Below, piece by piece: positions 28,699 to 38,884 of a stretch of DNA of 64,000 nucleotides; the first letter of the stretch is position 1; each line of letters opens with the position of its first letter. The DNA lies in NCBI RefSeq assembly GCF_030408035.1, contig NZ_JASDCF010000004.1, forward strand, positions 62,001 to 126,000. Direction: 5' to 3'. Origin of the DNA: Psychrobacter sp. APC 3426. Its GTDB lineage: Bacteria > Pseudomonadota > Gammaproteobacteria > Pseudomonadales > Moraxellaceae. A program made the translations under genes and the position numbers. Below the pieces are notes generated by a model. The model did no database searches, had not been told where the DNA came from, and saw only the letters and a list, made by a program, of their open reading frames with translations.

Positions 28699-30171
28699 AT
28701 GTTTGCCCATATTACTACCCTACGTCAATCACAGCGCACCAATGCAATGAGCCAGTCATCTGATAGCTCGCAGCCAAACTTCAGTCAAAACAAGCCTCAA
28801 AGCACAAATAAACACCTGCGTATTGCAGTTGCCATCGTTTTGGGCGGCACGGCGCTACAGGCCAATGCCGTGAGCAACGGTCAAACGTACAATGAGATAC
28901 CAGTCGCAGATGCTGCTGTTGAATATCAAGATTACGACGCGACAGAAGGCGTTAATGTTGAGAATAAAAAAGTAGTCAGTAAAGAGTTTATCGCGCAACA
29001 GGCGAAGCTGTTTACGGAGTGTACCCGAGTACAAACCAGTGCTGCGCGCCTGGCATGTTTTGATAAAGTCGCTGAGCAAGGCAAAACGCCAAGTTATACC
29101 ACGACCAAGCAACCTGTTGATTTGGCAAAAACCTTTCAAAGTACCCTTTCAGGTAACCCGCAAGTGGTTTTCGTAGAGGAAAAATCCTCTATCGTAACCG
29201 ATGCCAGCGAGGCAGCCTCTTTACAAGCAGAGAGCGGATCTACTGATACAGATGCAACCAACGATGGTAAAAGGTTGGACACGGTTGGATTGACGCAACG
29301 TGAAGCCAAAGTATTAGAAGATATCGGTGTCACCCAGACAGATATCGAAAAATATACGCCACTCAGTTTGGCTTATGATTTGGATAAAAACAGTGAGCGA
29401 GGTACTTGGACGGTCAGACCATATCGACCAACTTATCTATTGCCACTGTTTTATACCTTTGATCCTAACTTGGCTCCAAGTACGCCGTCACAAGAGACAG
29501 AGTCTTTTACTTCTAATGATGTTCGTGAGACTGAGCTCAAGTTTCAATTGTCTCTAAAGACTAAAGTGGCAGAAGACTTATTCGATACCAGTGCTGATTT
29601 ATGGTTTGGTTACACGCAAGAGTCGCATTGGCAGGTCTATAACGAAGACAACTCGCGTCCATTCCGTGCCACTGACTATCAGCCTGAGATATTTTTGACA
29701 CAACCAGTGACTGCTGATTTGCCATTTGGTGGTCGTCTACGCATGCTAGGTGCCGGTGCCATTCACCATTCTAACGGTCAAGACGATCCGTTATCACGCT
29801 CATGGAACCGTGCTTATCTGATGGCAGGTGCAGAGTGGGGCAAGCTATCAGTGATACCGCGTCTGTGGGCTCGCGTAAATAATGAAAGCAGCAGTAGTGA
29901 AGACAACCCTGATATCGAAGATTATATGGGTTACGGTGATGTCAAATTCTTATATGATTTGCCGAATCAGCAAAGCCTAAGCGGCACATTGCGTTACAAT
30001 CCAGGCACCAATAAAGGCGCGGCGCAAATAGATTATACTTATCCATTAACCGAAAACGTCAATGGTTTCGTGCAGCTGTTCCAAGGTTATGGCGAGTCTA
30101 TCATCGATTATAACCACGAAAACACCTCTATCGGCTTCGGTATCGTCCTGAACGATTGGAAAGGCTTTTAG
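28699..30171 (+). CDS. pldA: Outer-membrane phospholipase A1 (OMPLA)
   Basis: Calcium-dependent outer-membrane beta-barrel phospholipase that degrades phospholipids appearing in the outer leaflet. The catalytic signature is clear: AIHHSNGQDDPLSRSWNR contains the His-x-Ser pair and the downstream Asn. The strand pattern and final residues NTSIGFGIVLNDWKGF suit a barrel. AAAGGA sits six bases before the ATG. It is 490 residues, versus 289 for E. coli. The extra about 200 N-terminal residues comprise a signal region (AIVLGGTALQANA), a short TECTRVQTSAARLACFDKVAE motif and a Ser/Thr/Asp linker. Confidence 0.9.
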   Translation: MFAHITTLRQSQRTNAMSQSSDSSQPNFSQNKPQSTNKHLRIAVAIVLGGTALQANAVSNGQTYNEIPVADAAVEYQDYDATEGVNVENKKVVSKEFIAQQAKLFTECTRVQTSAARLACFDKVAEQGKTPSYTTTKQPVDLAKTFQSTLSGNPQVVFVEEKSSIVTDASEAASLQAESGSTDTDATNDGKRLDTVGLTQREAKVLEDIGVTQTDIEKYTPLSLAYDLDKNSERGTWTVRPYRPTYLLPLFYTFDPNLAPSTPSQETESFTSNDVRETELKFQLSLKTKVAEDLFDTSADLWFGYTQESHWQVYNEDNSRPFRATDYQPEIFLTQPVTADLPFGGRLRMLGAGAIHHSNGQDDPLSRSWNRAYLMAGAEWGKLSVIPRLWARVNNESSSSEDNPDIEDYMGYGDVKFLYDLPNQQSLSGTLRYNPGTNKGAAQIDYTYPLTENVNGFVQLFQGYGESIIDYNHENTSIGFGIVLNDWKGF

Positions 30172-30212
30172 AACAGGCACAGCTCATTATTACTTATCAT
30201 GAGTAATATGTA

Positions 30213-31001
30213 ATGCGAAGATTGGCTCCTTATCAGACTGGACTATGGCTGGCAGAGTATCTAGATATACGCTGCCAGTTATGCCGTGTTTACCGCAGTA
30301 CATCTTCTTTACACACCGCCTCTCACTCTGTAATAAACAATACTGTCTTTGCCAAACTTCGCCGTAATATTAATCAACGTCTAAACAGTGGTCTGCTCTG
30401 CGCAGATTGCCATCATAGTATTGCGTGGTTGCCTAAACCCTTTGATGTGGATATTGCTGCTGGCACAGCACTCACTATCCAAGCAGCTACCTACTACGAC
30501 TATCCTATTCGTCAGGCCATTCGTGCCTTTAAGCACCACGAAGACATGATCAAATTGCCGTTACTGATGCATGCGATACGCCAACTACCACGCCCTCACG
30601 GTTGTCACTCTGAAAACAGTGTGATTGTTGCCATGCCGACCACCAATCAACGACTGCTCAAACGTGGCTTTGACCCTGTCAGTATCCTATCAGCGCAATT
30701 ATCCAAACATTGGCAAATCCCATTGTGGAGCGGTGTTGAGCGTATCGATGACACCCTCAGTCAGCAAGGTCTCACACGTGCTGAGCGCCTGAGTAATTTA
30801 GATAATGCCTTTGCTGTCACCCAAACTCCACCCGTCAAACGCCTGTTGTTGTTTGATGATGTGGCGACCACAGGGGCAAGCTTGCAAGCATTAGGCCGTG
30901 CGTTTCTTGACTCCACTGCTGTTGCAGGTGTAAACCCATCACCAACACCTAACCTTTATCAGATTTTTGCTTATGCATTAGCACATGGTAGCCAGTCATA
31001 A
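30213..31001 (+). CDS. comF: ComF/GntX-family phosphoribosyltransferase-like protein
   Basis: A ComF-type protein, associated in naturally transformable bacteria with ssDNA uptake or handling in the cytoplasm. An N-terminal zinc-type cysteine set (CQLCRVYR ... LLCADCHHS) precedes a PRTase fold with KRGFDPVSILSAQL and the PRPP loop LLLFDDVATTGASL. The 262-residue length is typical. It is immediately upstream of the pilus gene block, and type IV pili are needed for DNA uptake in Moraxellaceae, which fits a competence role. The exact biochemical activity of the family is unsettled. Confidence 0.87.
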   Translation: MRRLAPYQTGLWLAEYLDIRCQLCRVYRSTSSLHTASHSVINNTVFAKLRRNINQRLNSGLLCADCHHSIAWLPKPFDVDIAAGTALTIQAATYYDYPIRQAIRAFKHHEDMIKLPLLMHAIRQLPRPHGCHSENSVIVAMPTTNQRLLKRGFDPVSILSAQLSKHWQIPLWSGVERIDDTLSQQGLTRAERLSNLDNAFAVTQTPPVKRLLLFDDVATTGASLQALGRAFLDSTAVAGVNPSPTPNLYQIFAYALAHGSQS

Positions 31002-31412
31002 AATAATGACTATCTCTATAATCACTATTATGTTGCTAATATGTTGCCTAAACGCTATATTATTAAAACTATATATATAAATTTGTTGGTTTTTTATTGG
31101 TTCGCCTAGCTGATTGTTTGATTGGATAATTCATAGACTTCTGAAATATAGACAGCTGGCGGTATGAAGGCAGATTTTGTATATCTGTATATCAGCAATC
31201 TACTATGTAAGATGGAACAGACTAATGATTCCCTATGGAACAAAAATTGCAGGATTTATATTAACTTAAGGGTAGTTGGTCATATTGATTGACTGATATT
31301 AAGTAACTTATATAACAATAACCGCTATCTAATTAGCAACTGCTTTAAATTAGTGTAATGACTCAGCAGACAATGGCAGCCATAAAATAACAGCTATCAA
31401 TAGGGATTTGAT
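31002..31412. other. Spacer before the minor pilin operon
   Basis: About 410 AT-rich bases with no supported gene. It holds a possible sigma-54-type site at 31236-31251. A run of alternating A/T (31070-31084) is present. The pilus operon promoter is expected here. Confidence 0.55.
31236..31251 (+). promoter_or_regulatory. Possible sigma-54 promoter upstream of fimT
   Basis: TGGAACAAAAATTGCA has the GG-N10-GC spacing and a perfect TTGCA -12 half. The -24 half is TGGAAC instead of TGGCAC. It lies about 165 bp before the fimT start. Confidence 0.4.
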
Positions 31413-31943
31413 GTGAACGCATCTAAAAAAAATCTACCATCTAAACTACAAATGAGCAGCTCAGGATTTACCCTGATAGAGCTGATGGTAACGATTGCCG
31501 TGCTTGCCATTATCGTAAGTATAGCAGCCCCTAGTATTAGTACGCAGCTGGCCAATCAACGAGTCAAATCAACCACGGCTACGCTGGCTAATGCCTTAAA
31601 AGAGGCGAAGGTAGAAAGCATCATTCGTCGTCAAGACGTTACTTTGAGCTATAACAGTAGCAGTACTCCTAAAGTAATTATGATGACTATTCCCGATTTG
31701 ACTACGAATCCTTCTAGTGTATCTACTATTGCAAGTTATACTATTAGCGACAAAAGCACCGTTACCCAGACTATTACTCCATCTACGGTGACTGAAATCG
31801 TTTTTCAACCAAATAAAAAAATAGCTGATAACGCAACAGTGGTGTATACCATTTGTGACAGCGGATCTGATAGTGAGACACCTAAACAAGTAAGTCTTAC
31901 TGGTATTGCTAATGTCAATATCATCAATGCTGGGAGCTGCTGA
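31413..31943 (+). CDS. fimT: Minor pilin, FimT/FimU (GspH) family
   Basis: Minor pilin that helps prime type IV pilus assembly in the inner membrane. The prepilin site is SSG^FTLIELMVTIAVLAIIVSIAAPS, followed by a GspH-like domain (RVKSTTATLANALKEAKVESIIRRQDVTLSY). It starts with GTG at 31413, with AGGGA about seven bases upstream; the nearby ATG at 31411 is out of frame and stops at once. 176 residues. The stop codon overlaps the pilV start (TGATG), indicating translational coupling. FimT versus FimU cannot be settled from sequence alone. Confidence 0.85.
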   Translation: MNASKKNLPSKLQMSSSGFTLIELMVTIAVLAIIVSIAAPSISTQLANQRVKSTTATLANALKEAKVESIIRRQDVTLSYNSSSTPKVIMMTIPDLTTNPSSVSTIASYTISDKSTVTQTITPSTVTEIVFQPNKKIADNATVVYTICDSGSDSETPKQVSLTGIANVNIINAGSC

Positions 31944-32509
31944 TGACCATCCAATCTAACCAAGCAGGCGTGGGATTAATAGAAGTAATGGTGTCGTTAT
32001 TGTTATTAGCAGTCGCTGTTTTAGGGTTTAGTGCTATGCAGATGTCAGCTGTAAAGGCAACAGACGAGAGCTTAATGCGTACTCGAGCTTTGACTATTAT
32101 TAGAGGTGGAGCAGAAACTATGCGTACCAATCCAAGTGGTATAGCTGCTTTTAAAGCTGCGGTAAACGGCACTTCGGATTCTATCAGTGTTGATGGTTCC
32201 GCTATAACAAAGAATAGCTGTATGAATAACACCAATACTGCACCTGTATTAGCGGACTTTTGTACTATAAATCAACTAGCAACACGTGATGGATTGTTGA
32301 TGAAATCATATGCAGTCGCTAATGATGTCAATATTGGTATGGTTCCTAATGGCTGCCCAGGAACTTCAGGCAGTCAAGAGATACAGTGCTTTGTTGCCAG
32401 TTGGGGAGATACGACAGTTGAGTTGAGTGATTCTGCATCAGATGCTTGTGCTAACGCCAATGGTAGTTATAAGAACGGGGCAGAATGCTTTATCGTGGAG
32501 GCTTACTGA
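31943..32509 (+). CDS. pilV: Minor pilin PilV
   Basis: Minor pilin of the PilV type, with the characteristic start QAGVG^LIEVMVSLLLLAVAVLGFSAMQ. The residue after the cleavage Gly is Leu in a VGLIEV context rather than FTLIE, as in other PilV proteins. 188 residues with paired cysteines in the C-terminal domain. It overlaps both neighbours by one base (TGATG at each end), so fimT-pilV-pilW are tightly coupled. Confidence 0.87.
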   Translation: MTIQSNQAGVGLIEVMVSLLLLAVAVLGFSAMQMSAVKATDESLMRTRALTIIRGGAETMRTNPSGIAAFKAAVNGTSDSISVDGSAITKNSCMNNTNTAPVLADFCTINQLATRDGLLMKSYAVANDVNIGMVPNGCPGTSGSQEIQCFVASWGDTTVELSDSASDACANANGSYKNGAECFIVEAY

Positions 32510-33507
32510 TGTCATATAACGACAGAGTCAATTATAGTACTGCCAACCAGTCAGGTTTTACACTAATAGAGCTTATGATCTCTTTAGTACTTGGCTTAAT
32601 CGTCTCAGCAGCTGTGATTCAAGTATATCTAATTAATGCAAAGACTAGCAGTATTCAAGCCAGCGCTAGCGAACTACAGGATGCTAGTATTTTTGGCTTA
32701 CAGCAATTAGAAAAAAACATTCGCTTAGCCAATCTAGGTAATCCAACCACTAAGATCGATGGAACCACACCCAACGGTGGTATTGTCTTAACGGGTCCCA
32801 ATATTGGTGTTCCGGACTTACCGGACCCTTATCCCAATACAGGTTATTTGACTAAGCGTGCAGGAGATGTTGGTGTTGGTGATAATGGTTGGTCAGGTAT
32901 CTCCAATACCAATACCAATAGCGATCAGTTGACTATTCAATATATCAATATAACAGGCGCTGCAATGAGGGACTGCGAAGGTGCAGAAGCTGCTGTCAAT
33001 GATATCGTTATTGAACGTTATTTTTTACGTCAAGCAGTAGGGGATACCAGTACTGGTGCTATCAAAAACTTAGTACTAGCATGTGATGCAGGAAGGGTCG
33101 ATAGTGCTGGTGGAATAGTCGTTGTGAGCCCAACAAGTGATTCACGTAACTTTGGTCAAGCAGGACAAGAGTTCATCATCAATGTTGATCAGTTTAAAGT
33201 GCTGTTAGGTGTACAGTACACCAATGGGGCTAATGCAGGGCAAACGATCTATCTGCCTAGTAGCGCTTATCTTGATATAACAACTGATATACCAGCAGTC
33301 ACCGCTGTTAAGGTTGGTTTAATCGTGCATGGTAGTACGCCTATCATAGGTAGTGCGGAACAAACACAATTTGCTTTATTAGGGCAGCTGCCTGCAGATA
33401 ATAAATTAAAAACAGATACTAGTAATAGCAAGAAGGTTCGAACCACTTATGAAACCACAACATTATTACGTAATGCTCGTGTCGTAAATCTACGAACTAG
33501 CCCATAG
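32509..33507 (+). CDS. pilW: Minor pilin/assembly protein PilW
   Basis: PilW-type minor pilin, 332 residues from the ATG at 32509, which overlaps the pilV stop. The prepilin site QSG^[24 protein letters not shown] is typical of PilW, as is the large C-terminal domain with SASELQDASIFGLQQLEKNIRLAN. An in-frame start 24 bases earlier would lie inside pilV and is less likely. It acts with FimT, PilV, PilX and PilY1 in the priming and tip complex. Confidence 0.88.
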   Translation: MSYNDRVNYSTANQSGFTLIELMISLVLGLIVSAAVIQVYLINAKTSSIQASASELQDASIFGLQQLEKNIRLANLGNPTTKIDGTTPNGGIVLTGPNIGVPDLPDPYPNTGYLTKRAGDVGVGDNGWSGISNTNTNSDQLTIQYINITGAAMRDCEGAEAAVNDIVIERYFLRQAVGDTSTGAIKNLVLACDAGRVDSAGGIVVVSPTSDSRNFGQAGQEFIINVDQFKVLLGVQYTNGANAGQTIYLPSSAYLDITTDIPAVTAVKVGLIVHGSTPIIGSAEQTQFALLGQLPADNKLKTDTSNSKKVRTTYETTTLLRNARVVNLRTSP

Positions 33508-33529
33508 CATATTGATAAGGAGACTGAAA

Positions 33530-34381
33530 GTGATTCGATACCGTAATTTATCAAGTTCGACACAAAAAGATATCAATATGACCTATCGGAGTACCGAGCA
33601 AGGTGCAACGCTGATAGTGGTCTTATTATTCTTAGTACTTATTGTATTGGCAGGTGCAATAGCAGTTAGGCAAAGTACGACAGACCTTAAAGTTGCGACT
33701 AGTGATCAAATCAACACGGTTCTACTACAATCCGCAGACAGTGCCAACCAAAAGCTAGAAACGATGGTAAACGGTAGTGCAACATCCGATGGATATAAAG
33801 ATGTAACGAGTGCAACAGGTGCACTTGGTCATTTTTTGTTATTTGAAGATAATAAAACAAATGAGTTTATTTATTGCTTTAATCCGCGTACACAAAGATA
33901 TCTCACAAAAAGTGCGACAGTTAGAGCGCCTGCCGGTGGTTATGTAGATGGACTGAACGAAGGTGTCTGTGATTATACAGATGCAGCTGATTATACAAGT
34001 GCTCGTCAAGCAGTGATGACACAGATGAGTATTACCATTACTCCGCCTGATCCCAACGCCGAAAGATTCGGTCATGTGGTACTCGGAAAAGAAATCGAAG
34101 ATAGAACCAGCAAAAAGTTCAAGTTCGATATTAGACCAACTTCTTCATTACCAGCTTATAATGAGCCCAAGGCAGGTACTGATAAGTGTTATGAGCAAAC
34201 CAGTATTAAATATAACGTAGCAACTGGCAAAAAATCATTAAATGAATGTCTGTTAGCGGCTAGCACACCAAGTAAAATGTTATATGAGCAAGCAGATGTT
34301 GCAAATCTATCTTCTTCTACAGAATGTATCCCATTCGGTAGAGGGGGACAAGCAGGATGTGTATTAGCATCCTCACCTTAG
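33530..34381 (+). CDS. pilX: Minor pilin PilX
   Basis: PilX-type protein, 283 residues. The N-terminal segment EQGATLIVVLLFLVLIVLAGAIAVRQS is the PilX variant of the prepilin helix, lacking the FTLIE sequence. I take the GTG at 33530 because AAGGAG lies seven bases before it; the frame opens at a TTG 18 bases upstream with no ribosome site. PilX interacts with PilY1 in the tip complex of related bacteria. It ends 42 bases before pilY1. Confidence 0.82.
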   Translation: MIRYRNLSSSTQKDINMTYRSTEQGATLIVVLLFLVLIVLAGAIAVRQSTTDLKVATSDQINTVLLQSADSANQKLETMVNGSATSDGYKDVTSATGALGHFLLFEDNKTNEFIYCFNPRTQRYLTKSATVRAPAGGYVDGLNEGVCDYTDAADYTSARQAVMTQMSITITPPDPNAERFGHVVLGKEIEDRTSKKFKFDIRPTSSLPAYNEPKAGTDKCYEQTSIKYNVATGKKSLNECLLAASTPSKMLYEQADVANLSSSTECIPFGRGGQAGCVLASSP

Positions 34382-34423
34382 TCTCGCTACTCATTTGATT
34401 ATTTACATAAAAGGATAGATGTC

Positions 34424-37400
34424 ATGAAACGACTAAATAATGTATCGCCAGCTCGCGATAGTAAGGTATTACCACTCAAGTATCTGGTCGTGGTCATGGC
34501 ATCAACTATTGTGTTGCCTGTTGCGCATGCAGATGTCGCGGGCAAAAAAATCGGCGATTTAGAGATCTATAAAGCGGCTGAAGGCGGTAAGACCACGATC
34601 ACCATGATGCTCGATACTTCGGGTAGTATGACCTTGAATCAGGTAAATAGTGCAGTTACCTGTGATCTGCCGTCTGGTACCAGCTACACTAAAGGGTCTG
34701 AGGACTCAAATACTACACCTGTTTATACCAAAGACTTCTGCGCAGTTGGTGCAAGATATTATTATCGACTATCTCCTGAGGGTCAATGGTATCGATGCGG
34801 CCCTAGAGATGGTTCCGGTAATAGTAGTTACAACTTTTCAATCTGTGATACTAAGATTACTAATCCTTCATTAGGTAGTGAGTATAACTATGTAACCTCT
34901 GGTAGTGACAACAGGTACTTTTACACCTCTACTAAGTACTATGACCGCCTTACTCGTCTAAAAGATGCTATTTTTACTTTGTTGGACAGTAGTCTGCTAG
35001 ATAAAAATAAGGTGTCTATTGGCATTGGACAGTACTCGTCACAGAGCGGTAGCGATAATGTAGTGAGAACCTCATCAGATGGTACTGCCAGAGACGCTGA
35101 CGGAAGTACCGGCAAGATAGTGGTGTCTGCAGCTTTGGTAGACGCTACCCAAATTGCGAAGATTAAAAAAGCTGTAGCCGATGCTAGAGGCGGTAATGGT
35201 ACGCCAACCGCCAATGCCTATGCAGAAGTAGGTGCTTATATGTTAGGTACTAATCCCTCTGCCTCTTCTTATAGTGGTTACGACAAATCAGTTGCCGACT
35301 CAAAAAGCGGTGGTCGTTATAATAGTCCTCTGTCATCACCCTCATCTTGTGATGGACGCGGTATCTACTTCTTAACTGATGGTAACCCTAACAGTTCTCC
35401 TAATCCTAACTATGTAATGCAATTAGCGTTAGGTGCCAATTCATTTAGCATACCATCAGTTACGCTTCCTAGTGGTAGTGAAAATAATAATGCCATGCCA
35501 CAAGTCGGCGCATTTGCCAAAGCCTTACGTAATCCGGCGATCAATCCGCTAGGCACAGATAGAGAGATATATACCGCAGTCGTGGGCTTTGGTTCAGTGT
35601 TTAATGTCAATGCATCAGATATCGTCAACTTACCTTATACCAACCCCAAGACCGGTATCACTGCCAACCGTGACTTTTATAATTGTGCAAGCATCACAGA
35701 CCTAGATGCGAGAAATGCCTGTAACTGGGGTGAAAAAGCACACCCTGATCTGCCAGGAGTTGGCGGCTATGGAGAGGGCGGCTTCTACTCAGCGCAGTCC
35801 ACAGAGGATATTGTCAAGAGTATTACTAGCTTTGTTAGTGGCTTGAATCAGAATATCCCTTCTACGCCTTCAGGCACCATCATTATCCCTGATGATCCGT
35901 ATCGTGCGGACAGCCAGTTGGCAGTTGCTTACTATCCGACCCTACAAGCCGATGTAAAAGGCAACGCTGTGATTTGGGATGGTAATATGAAAAAATACCT
36001 GCTCAATGAAGGCACGCTCTATGGTAGTAATAATAACAAGCTATTCAAAAATGTAGCAGGCGAGTTAGAGCCAACGACACCTGACCTGTGGTCTGACAAG
36101 GACTATGGCGGTGCCAATAATGAAGTGAAGTCTGGTGGCTTTTATGCGCTATTAAACACGCCTAAAACTGGTGTGACATCGACCAGAACCCTATATGTCG
36201 AAGATTTGGACGGTACGACACCAGTACTACGAAGGTTTGGGGTGAATGCCTTGGGCAAAGTCGTAGTAGATAATGCAGCATTGACCACTACCTCATTTAG
36301 CGATACAGCTACCTTTGATGAAGAAACTCTAAGAAGACTACTAAGTTTCTTAGGGTTCAATAATCTACCGAGCACCGCTACAGCGGTCAAAGATATGGAG
36401 CTCACAGTTGCCAATGCTACTGAAGAAATTAGGGTGGTTGGGGCGACCATTCACTCAACGCCAGCTGCGGTATCTTACTCCGCAACGCTGGATGATGATG
36501 GTAAGGTCACTGCAGTACGTGATGACTACGTCTTATTTGGCTCGAGTGAAGGCGGTCTGCATCTGGTAGATGCTGATAATTATAGTGCTGGCGGAGATGG
36601 TGGGAAAGAAGACTTCGTTGTCATCCCCAGAGAGATGCTCAGAGATAAGAGCAAATCTCTCGCGTTAGTGGATGATTCAAACAAAGCAGAGATAGGCTCA
36701 CCGAACTTCGGTATCGATGCGCCTTGGCTAGTCAGTGCCAACTATAAATACGATTTAACCAATAACACCGTGAATATCGCGACGGATGGTAATAAAGGCC
36801 TTTATGCTTATGGTGGTCTGCGTATGGGTGGCGAGGCTTTTTATGGTCTGAACCTGACGAACAGAACCAGCCCAAGCATGATGTTCACGATCACGCCAAC
36901 AAGTACAGGATTTAGCCGTATGGGTCAGATATGGTCCAAGCCTACCAAAGCGAAGATTAAAAGATCGAGTACGGACACAGGCACTGATGTCCTGGTGTTC
37001 GGCGGTGGCTATGACATGTGTTATGAGTATGAAAAATTCCAAGTTGGCGTGACCGATACCAGCTTAGGTACTTGCTCAGGTAAGACTAATGTAAAAGGTA
37101 ATGCAGTATATATCGTCAATGCTATCACAGGTGACCTGATATGGTCAGCATCTAGTAATGGCTCTCCGTCAACGACAGTTAGTACGATGACAAACAGTGT
37201 CGTCGCAGGCATTACCACGCTTGATCGTGACAATGACGGCTTTATGGATCATATCTACTTTGCCGATTTAGGCGGTCAGCTGTTCCGTGCTGACTTTACC
37301 AACGCTGGATTTCAAACGCAGCCAGCCATTGGCTCGACACCGACTGGTACACCAACGACGACCACCGCCTTTGCCAATACGCGAGTGACGCGCATACTCA

Positions 37401-38326
37401 GTGGCGCTTATAGCGGTACCGATACCAAATTCAATCATCGCTTCTATGAGCGTCCAGTGGTGAGCTTCCATCGTAACTCTCAGACTAACAGCCTATTTGC
37501 GCTCGTAAACGTCATCTCAGGCGATCGCAGCTCACCACTCTCCAAGATACGTGATTTGAGTAAGTCCGATAGACTATACGGTATTATGGATATCGATGTC
37601 AGCAAGCCAGATAATCTTCTCTATGCCAGCAACTTTACCACGACAGCGGCTGCAGATGGCGGTCAGACGATATTAGACTTAACAGCCAATAATACCCCTA
37701 CCAGCAACCTGGTCGAGCTGCCGGGTGCCATAGGTACTCTCACTGCAGGCGGATATACATTGGCACAGAAGAATGTCGTCAGTGATCAGATGAGAGCAGG
37801 TACTAAACAAGGGTGGTACTATCCACTGACTCGATTCGACGGCTATGGCAATGTACTCTATACCAAAGGTATAGGAAAATCACAAGTCATCGATAACTTC
37901 TTATATACCACCACATACAATCCAGACATGAGCTATGGTTCAACGAACTCTTGCTCAGCCAAAATTGTCGGCGGCTCAGAGCGTCAGCTGTACTGTTTAC
38001 CATACGGTATCTGTACCGATTCCAAGTCCAAAAATGGTACCGGCGGCTTTGTCAGAGCAGGTAAGGGTATTCAAGAGCTAACACTCGGACCACGTAGCTC
38101 GACATTGTCAAATCAGCGTTTGCTCATCGGTACCCGTACACTGGCAGAGCGTGCGACAGATAGGGTGGATTTCGGAACGGATACAGGCAAAGACGCCTAT
38201 ACTCCGATCAATGAAGCACAGGGCTTAGGCTCAGCAGATCAGATTCTCGGAAGCGGTAGCGCCCCTGAGTTGATATTTAATGAGCGTTTTTCCTTACAGC
38301 CAAAAGTATGGTATGAAGTAGACTGA
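34424..38326 (+). CDS. pilY1: Type IV pilus tip adhesin PilY1/PilC
   Basis: Large secreted adhesin at the pilus tip, needed for pilus extension and surface sensing. A 1300-residue precursor with a signal peptide (about 1-36, ending VAHA). A von Willebrand A-like MIDAS sequence D64-T-S66-G-S68 sits near the mature N-terminus. The C-terminal half is the PilC beta-propeller, starting around NNAMPQVG/IIPDDPYRADSQLAVAYYP. It has a calcium-loop-like DRDNDGFMD near residue 935, followed by FADLGGQLFRADF. AAAGGA precedes the ATG. Many Tyr/Ser/Asn-rich stretches occur in the N-terminal half. Twelve bases separate it from the next pilin. Confidence 0.93.
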   Translation: MKRLNNVSPARDSKVLPLKYLVVVMASTIVLPVAHADVAGKKIGDLEIYKAAEGGKTTITMMLDTSGSMTLNQVNSAVTCDLPSGTSYTKGSEDSNTTPVYTKDFCAVGARYYYRLSPEGQWYRCGPRDGSGNSSYNFSICDTKITNPSLGSEYNYVTSGSDNRYFYTSTKYYDRLTRLKDAIFTLLDSSLLDKNKVSIGIGQYSSQSGSDNVVRTSSDGTARDADGSTGKIVVSAALVDATQIAKIKKAVADARGGNGTPTANAYAEVGAYMLGTNPSASSYSGYDKSVADSKSGGRYNSPLSSPSSCDGRGIYFLTDGNPNSSPNPNYVMQLALGANSFSIPSVTLPSGSENNNAMPQVGAFAKALRNPAINPLGTDREIYTAVVGFGSVFNVNASDIVNLPYTNPKTGITANRDFYNCASITDLDARNACNWGEKAHPDLPGVGGYGEGGFYSAQSTEDIVKSITSFVSGLNQNIPSTPSGTIIIPDDPYRADSQLAVAYYPTLQADVKGNAVIWDGNMKKYLLNEGTLYGSNNNKLFKNVAGELEPTTPDLWSDKDYGGANNEVKSGGFYALLNTPKTGVTSTRTLYVEDLDGTTPVLRRFGVNALGKVVVDNAALTTTSFSDTATFDEETLRRLLSFLGFNNLPSTATAVKDMELTVANATEEIRVVGATIHSTPAAVSYSATLDDDGKVTAVRDDYVLFGSSEGGLHLVDADNYSAGGDGGKEDFVVIPREMLRDKSKSLALVDDSNKAEIGSPNFGIDAPWLVSANYKYDLTNNTVNIATDGNKGLYAYGGLRMGGEAFYGLNLTNRTSPSMMFTITPTSTGFSRMGQIWSKPTKAKIKRSSTDTGTDVLVFGGGYDMCYEYEKFQVGVTDTSLGTCSGKTNVKGNAVYIVNAITGDLIWSASSNGSPSTTVSTMTNSVVAGITTLDRDNDGFMDHIYFADLGGQLFRADFTNAGFQTQPAIGSTPTGTPTTTTAFANTRVTRILSGAYSGTDTKFNHRFYERPVVSFHRNSQTNSLFALVNVISGDRSSPLSKIRDLSKSDRLYGIMDIDVSKPDNLLYASNFTTTAAADGGQTILDLTANNTPTSNLVELPGAIGTLTAGGYTLAQKNVVSDQMRAGTKQGWYYPLTRFDGYGNVLYTKGIGKSQVIDNFLYTTTYNPDMSYGSTNSCSAKIVGGSERQLYCLPYGICTDSKSKNGTGGFVRAGKGIQELTLGPRSSTLSNQRLLIGTRTLAERATDRVDFGTDTGKDAYTPINEAQGLGSADQILGSGSAPELIFNERFSLQPKVWYEVD

Positions 38327-38338
38327 TAAGGTATCCGC

Positions 38339-38884
38339 ATGAATACGAAAGCGTTAAAAAAGCAGTTAGGATTTACGCTTATAGAGCTGATGGTGGTCAT
38401 TATGATAGTGGCTATCTTAGCGGCGATTGCGATTCCATCTTATCGTCAGTACGTTGTGCGCAATGCCGAATCGCAAGCGCAAGCGAGTATGCAACAGTTG
38501 GATATAGAGCTAAACCGCTGGCGTGCTAGTGCTTTGACTTATAAAGGCTTTATACCAAAAAAGCAAGCAAGCGACGGCACCTTTAGCTATGGTTATGATG
38601 CTGATAGTAAGGTTATCTATGTTCCTAGAGGAAGCGATAATACCAATTACAGTTATCTAATAACGCTGATAGATGAAAGTACAGGGAATACTCTAGCACC
38701 TGCAGGCACAGGTTACTCTACTGCGGGTAGCTCATGGCGCATGTTGGCAGAGCCAAATACTTCCTTTGAAAACTCAGATGCGCACATTTTTATGCTCAGT
38801 AGTGCTGGCGTACGGTGTAAAAGCAAAGATAGAACTATCACCGCTGCTTCGACTGATTGCGGTATAGGTCAGGAGGATTGGTAA
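38339..38884 (+). CDS. Minor pilin, PilE-like
   Basis: Type IV prepilin-like protein of 181 residues: leader MNTKALKKQLG^FTLIELMVVIMIVAILAAIAIPSYRQY, then a globular domain beginning AESQAQASMQQLDIELNRWRAS and ending with two cysteines (VRCKSKD...STDCGIG). This resembles the PilE/ComP-type minor pilins that follow pilY1 in Acinetobacter and Pseudomonas. AAGG precedes the start, and the stop overlaps the next start (TAATG). I leave the symbol empty because several PilE-like names are used for this position. Confidence 0.82.
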   Translation: MNTKALKKQLGFTLIELMVVIMIVAILAAIAIPSYRQYVVRNAESQAQASMQQLDIELNRWRASALTYKGFIPKKQASDGTFSYGYDADSKVIYVPRGSDNTNYSYLITLIDESTGNTLAPAGTGYSTAGSSWRMLAEPNTSFENSDAHIFMLSSAGVRCKSKDRTITAASTDCGIGQEDW

